10,391 bases of DNA from Terana coerulea (taxonomy: Eukaryota > Basidiomycota > Agaricomycetes > Polyporales > Phanerochaetaceae): NCBI GenBank assembly GCA_024811115.1, contig JAKOGH010000351.1:1-10391 (forward strand), written 5' to 3'. Each line of letters opens with the position of its first letter. The first letter of the stretch is position 1. A program made the translations under genes and the position numbers. Shown one piece after another: positions 7,053-10,391 of the stretch. The notes below the pieces were generated by a model that did not search any database, had not been told where the DNA came from, and saw only the letters and a list, made by a program, of their open reading frames with translations.

Positions 7053-8038
7053 TGAAGTCTGCGTTGCCATGTGCCAGAGCTTCGCGCCACTCGACATCGT
7101 CCCGGAACGCAGTCTTGAAGCGTTCGAGGATGGAGTTGTCTATCGCGAGCGTAGTGAGGGCAGAAATAGCAATTGGGACAGTGGCGACAGAGGAGGATAA
7201 GGGCGGAGAGTCTAAAGAAGGAAAAAGTAGTTTAGTATGTTCAGCGGTTAAGAGAGTCTGGCGTTGCTCTGCTAGGACGTCATCCCCCTTTTTAGAGCGC
7301 TGAAGTCGGGCCGTCGGGAAGGAGAGTCAGCAACGTTTTTATGGCCGGGGCCCCAGACAAGACGAAAGTTAAATTCAGAAAGAAACATTGACCAGCGGGC
7401 CTGGCGATGTTTAAGAACACGAGAAGACATGAAATACTCAAGGTTTTTGCGGTCTGAGATGACCGAGACAGGGGCGACGAGCTACGGAGCCACGCGCGCA
7501 TGTCACAAAAGGAGTCAACAACAGCGAGGAGCTCTTTGTCGTGCACCTCGTAGTTGATCTCGACAGGTGCAAGCTTCGCGAGAGTAGTAGCCGACTGGGT
7601 GCAAAAGACCGTCATCATCAGGCTGCTGCATCACACCTGAAATCGCAAAGTCTGAAGCATCAGTAGTGAGGTGCACGGACGAGAAGGATTAAAATGATGA
7701 AGAACAGGGTAAGACAAGAGAGCCTTCTTCAACGATTTGAGGCATCTCGACACGCGTTCGAAAAGATGAACGGCGTGTCCTTCGCGCTGTGAGTGCATTG
7801 AGTGGGACTACAATGCGTGCATAGTTGTCAATGAAGCGACGGTAGAAATTGGTAAAACCAAGAAAGGATTGAATGTCCTTCACGGATGAAAGCTCTGGCC
7901 ATGAAGCGACAGTGTCAAGCTTCTTAGGATCCATACGGATCCCATCGGCACTGAGAAGATAGCCAAGATACGTTACCTCAGATTTGTCGAACTCGCACTT
8001 TTCCGCGTTAGCGCTAAGTGCGCGTTGATACGCTAGTA
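7053..8038 (-). pseudogene. Pol middle part: RT C-terminus and RNase H, broken
   Basis: Read from 8038 leftwards, the minus strand gives the end of the reverse transcriptase palm and thumb: N-A-E-K-C-E-F, V-T-Y-L-G-Y, then F-L-G-F-T-N-F-Y-R-R-F-I near 7840. RNase H follows, with its three acidic residues in T-D-A-S (~7660), K-E-L-L-A-V (~7530) and S-D-R-K-N-L (~7455). V-W-G-P-G-H-K-N and A-D-S-P-S-R-R-P-D-F lie near 7370-7305. RNase H degrades the RNA template during cDNA synthesis. The reading jumps frame near 7785, 7735, 7670, 7577, 7478 and 7291, so it is not translatable as read. The YxDD polymerase site is missing, because the sequence starts only some 20 residues after it. No in-frame stop is seen between the jumps. 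Confidence 0.92.
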
Positions 8039-8040
8039 AG

Positions 8041-8637
8041 TGCCCTGAGCGCGGAAACCCCAGTAATTGCCTTTTTCGTCACCACGCTCTACGATCGCTC
8101 TAGGACCCCGGACCCCACCTCCGAAGCCCCGAGCCATTGACGTCCCCGAACTACTCTCCCGAGATATCTTGTAACGGCGCCCCTCCGTCACGTCAGTCCA
8201 GAGCCTGTGCAGTCCCTCGCAATAGGCAGTGCGGTCACTAGTCCGAAAGATGCGGGCCACGTCAGCCCCGCCGAGCTCCTGCCCTGGACTTAGGCACGTA
8301 CCTAACTACGACCAAGACAGCGACACTGCGTTGTGCGCCACCCCACAAGTCTTTCCCACTAAGCGCACGGACGGTGCCTGACCGGTCCCGCACCGTGTTT
8401 CATAGGTGCTCGGTGCCTGTGTGGCGACGGCATATCCTTGGTTAGTGTATCCCGACTCGGTCTTTTCTTATCCGTACCACTTTTGTATCCAAACCACTCC
8501 TTTATTCTCTCTCGAACGTGGCTCATTAGCTCTGGCTGTTAGATACCGAGCCTGTATAAATACTCTGTACATACTTTCTGCAAATACAAGTTACCTTTCC
8601 CCTCTTCACACCGCTACGCGTTAAGACTACAAGTACA
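8041..8637 (+). repeat. Probable 5' LTR region of the plus-strand element
   Basis: Two starts are possible. One is TGCCCTGAG at 8041, directly at the junction with the interrupted pol. The other is TGTAACGG at 8170, whose opening (TGTAACGG, spacer, CCGTCAC) resembles the opening of the minus-strand LTR. A TATA box at 8555-8562 places transcription start near 8585-8600. Candidate CA-type ends are near 8624 (CTACA) and 8637 (AGTACA). No primer binding site complementary to a tRNA I can name follows. The other LTR lies outside the window, so the limits cannot be tested here. Confidence 0.45.
8555..8562 (+). promoter_or_regulatory. TATA box in the plus-strand LTR
   Basis: TATAAATA sits in a T/C-rich context about 385 bases after the TGTAACGG start and some 660 bases before the gag ATG. 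This suits an LTR promoter driving the gag-pol transcript. Confidence 0.5.
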
Positions 8638-9216
8638 TCGGTGCTTCTTAGGTATCCCGCTCTCGTCTAGTACTTCGCTCATTGGCTGTGCGGTCTGACT
8701 CAACGTCGGAGTCTTGCCCCGGTCCCCTCGTGACGTCGTCCCCAAAGTCTCTCAGCTTCGGTGCTTTCTCGCTCTGTCCCCGTTACAGACCTCGCCCGAC
8801 CATTACCTCCCCGAGGTCTTCGGTCCCCGACTCCTGCTGGCACTTCGGCCGCAGGGTTGAAGTGACGTCCCCACTCACACATAAAACCGCTCCCCGACTC
8901 GGTGCTTTGGCCCGAGCCCGCTGTCTGTTGGGTTAGGGTTAGGTGATCGCACCCGAGGCGTGGTGCAGCGATATCATTTCGGAGCCCACCGCGAGGGTTG
9001 ATTTCACGATTGCAACTCAACGGTCTACCAGTGCGACCCGAGGCTCCACTCGTGCCTCCGGGCCACCTATCACCCCGTCAGTCGACAATCCTGACCTTAT
9101 TCTTCGGAAGAAAGGCAAGGGCGCACAGCCCATTCCCGGTTCATTTCCCGAGTCCCCGAGCCTCTAGACATCACGCGACGAGCAATCCCTCCACCGAGAT
9201 CAACCTTCAACAACGC
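8638..9216 (+). other. Untranslated leader between LTR and gag
   Basis: C-rich DNA with repeated CCCCGA motifs (for example near 8813, 8828, 8893 and 9153) and a telomere-like GGGTTAGGGTTAGG at 8930-8943. No protein is recognisable in any frame. The position fits the leader of an LTR retrotransposon. Confidence 0.5.
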
Positions 9217-10391
9217 ATGGAAGGAACAAAACGCGCTATAGCCCCGAAGAGAACGCGTGCTGCATCCCTTGTCGCAGCCAGTAGCTCTCGTAACAACGTC
9301 AACGCGCGCAGCAACGCGTCGTCCAGCACTCTCGGATCGAACGAGACCTCGCTCCCGTCACCTCCGCCCTCCGCCTCCGCCCCCAGCTATCCACATAATT
9401 CGTAGAATGGCCGCCACTCCCCGCATGCCCCGCACCGGCGAGAGCGGAGCCCGGCTCGACCCGAAGGACCTCCGCACCGTTGAGCGATACTTGACGAGCT
9501 CGACGACCTCTTCCTCGAATGCAACATCCAGGACGATGCCGACAAAAAGAAATATGCCAAGAAGTACGCCTCACTGGACACAGTCGACACCTGGGAATCG
9601 GCTCTCCTCGCCAGTACCTACGCTGAGTTTGTCACCGAGGTGAAGAAGCTCTACCCGGAGTTGACCCAGCGTACAAATATACGGTATCGGGCCTCAGGAG
9701 AAGGTCGAGAAGTGGAAGGCCGCCGGTAGTATCCAGACCCTCGGGGACTGGACAACAATCTACCGGGAGTTCCTACAGCAGTCGTTCTGGCTGGTCGGCA
9801 AAGTCAGATCGTCAGCGAACGAGCAGAACCGTATGTGTTGGGAACTCATCACCGGCTTCGACACCGAGACACAGCAGACCATGCGGACGAACCTCCAGAT
9901 CAAGCACCCAAACACCCTTTCGAAGGAGACCGGCTACTCGCACTCTGACATCCACACTGCCGCCTGCTCTATCTCCGCGGTACTCGGTCGAGGCCTCCGA
10001 GTCCAAGAAGGATTCCCGAAGGGCCAGATCACACCTGGGCGCCGAGGACTTGGCAACCTTTCGCATGATGCGCAACCATGTCGTCCCCACAGTTGCCCCC
10101 CGTCGGTGCCCCGGTGCAAGCTCAGGCTACGCAGAAGCCTCGCTGGTATGCCCCTGGCTGGCCCACGCCCGAACGACGGCCGCTGCCACTACTGCGAGAA
10201 GGTGCCCACCATATCGCTGCGTGTGCCCTGCAGCCGAGGAGGACATCTGCGGCGGGAAGATCAAGCGCAACGCCGAGGGCAAGGTAATCCTGCCCAGCCG
10301 GAAGCTTCGTCCCCAGCTCAATCACCGGACCAAACATGCGCTAGCCCGAAGCCGATGAGTACCACCGCCAGTTCCCCAACCAGCTCGCCAC
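9217..10391 (+). pseudogene. Gypsy-type gag, frameshifted, runs off window
   Basis: This encodes the nucleocapsid and capsid polyprotein that packages element RNA. ATG 9217 opens a Ser/Ala-rich start that stops at 9405. A second frame covers D-P-K-D-L-R-T-V-E-R-Y-L (~9455-9491), and a third runs through D-E-L-D-D-L-F-L-E-C, T-W-E-S-A-L-L and K-K-L-Y-P-E-L to a stop at 9728. A fourth begins near 9680 (E-K-W-K, T-I-Y-R-E-F-L) and continues through I-K-H-P-N to about 9965. A CX2CX4HX4C zinc knuckle is split by a frameshift at 10184-10224. It is followed by E-E-D-I and K-R-N-A-E-G-K-V-I-L-P, then D-E-Y-H-R, with an in-frame TAG at 10342. The W/L/YP pattern and knuckle identify Gag. At least six frame changes make it non-functional as read. 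Confidence 0.85.
10184..10224 (+). other. Zinc-knuckle coding segment in gag, frame-split
   Basis: C-H-Y-C-E-K is read in one frame and A-H-H-I-A-A-C in another. Together they match the CX2CX4HX4C nucleic-acid-binding knuckle, with the frame change in the third spacer residue. Confidence 0.75.

Larger units (their letters stand above)
4616..8040 (-). mobile_element. Ty3/Gypsy chromovirus, 5'-truncated, with 3' LTR
   Basis: The minus strand holds the order RT (C-terminal part), RNase H, integrase, chromodomain, stop, polypurine tract, LTR, which defines a Ty3/Gypsy chromovirus. Gag, protease and the RT catalytic core (the YxDD region) are absent, because homology stops at about 8035-8040 where the plus-strand element begins. 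Pol is broken by several single-base-type frameshifts and by a 358-bp MITE, so the copy cannot be autonomous as read. About 3.4 kb remain, including the MITE. The missing 5' half may lie beyond the plus-strand element, outside the window. Confidence 0.9.
8041..10391 (+). mobile_element. Second Gypsy-type element, 5' part, opposite orientation
   Basis: From 8041 the sequence turns C-rich on the plus strand, with frequent CCCCGA motifs continuing to about 9250, and leads into a Gypsy-type gag. It runs off the window before any protease or pol. The left edge coincides with the loss of reverse transcriptase homology on the minus strand, consistent with insertion into that element. The exact LTR limits are uncertain. 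Confidence 0.75.

Noticed and set aside
8033..8260. 75-residue minus-strand frame next to the reverse transcriptase
   Set aside because: It is not in the RT reading frame, has no RT motif, and lies in the C-rich DNA assigned to the plus-strand element.
9299..9590. Minus-strand Arg/Cys/Ser-rich frames
   Set aside because: They are antisense to gag and show no motif. They are a by-product of GC-rich coding on the plus strand.

Overview
This window looks like a transposon-rich, gene-poor stretch of a filamentous fungus, most probably a basidiomycete (Agaricomycetes-type). The evidence is a chromodomain-bearing Ty3/Gypsy Pol, a second Gypsy-type Gag whose zinc knuckle is followed by the E-E-D-I / K-R-N-x-E-G-K-V-x-L-P block that I associate with basidiomycete elements, and short GT..AG intron-like sequences of about 50-90 bp. 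No intact conventional host gene is visible.

Layout. 1-583: two inverted arms (best core 47-73 against 557-583, 23 of 27 bases identical) around unassigned DNA. 706-960: a tandem array of a ~97-bp unit built around GGTTCGCC. 961-4615: mostly featureless DNA with three weak candidates for split reading frames: plus strand 2478-2953, plus strand 3079-3345, and minus strand 3871-4354. All three are unrecognised.

4616-8040: the 3' part of a minus-strand Ty3/Gypsy chromovirus. In transcription order it has the C-terminal part of reverse transcriptase, RNase H, the HHCC and D,D35E integrase, a chromodomain, a Pro/Ala-rich tail, a polypurine tract and a 3' LTR whose U3 carries 20-21 bp repeats. The reading frame is broken by about eight small indels. 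It is also interrupted by a 358-bp insertion (6687-7044) with hAT-like terminal inverted repeats and a perfect 8-bp target duplication, so a non-autonomous hAT-type MITE sits inside Pol.

8041-10391: the 5' part of a second Gypsy-type element, in the opposite orientation. It has an LTR and leader followed by a frameshifted gag with a zinc knuckle, and it runs off the window. Its left edge lies exactly where the minus-strand reverse transcriptase homology stops, which suggests that it inserted into the first element.

Inferred order of events: the minus-strand chromovirus inserted, then the plus-strand element and the MITE each inserted into it (their relative order is unknown), with small-indel decay or assembly errors on top. 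I found no bacterial-style operon, CRISPR array, rRNA or tRNA, and no convincing new biological system. The most striking features are the nested transposons, the MITE structure and the two unexplained repeats at the left end.
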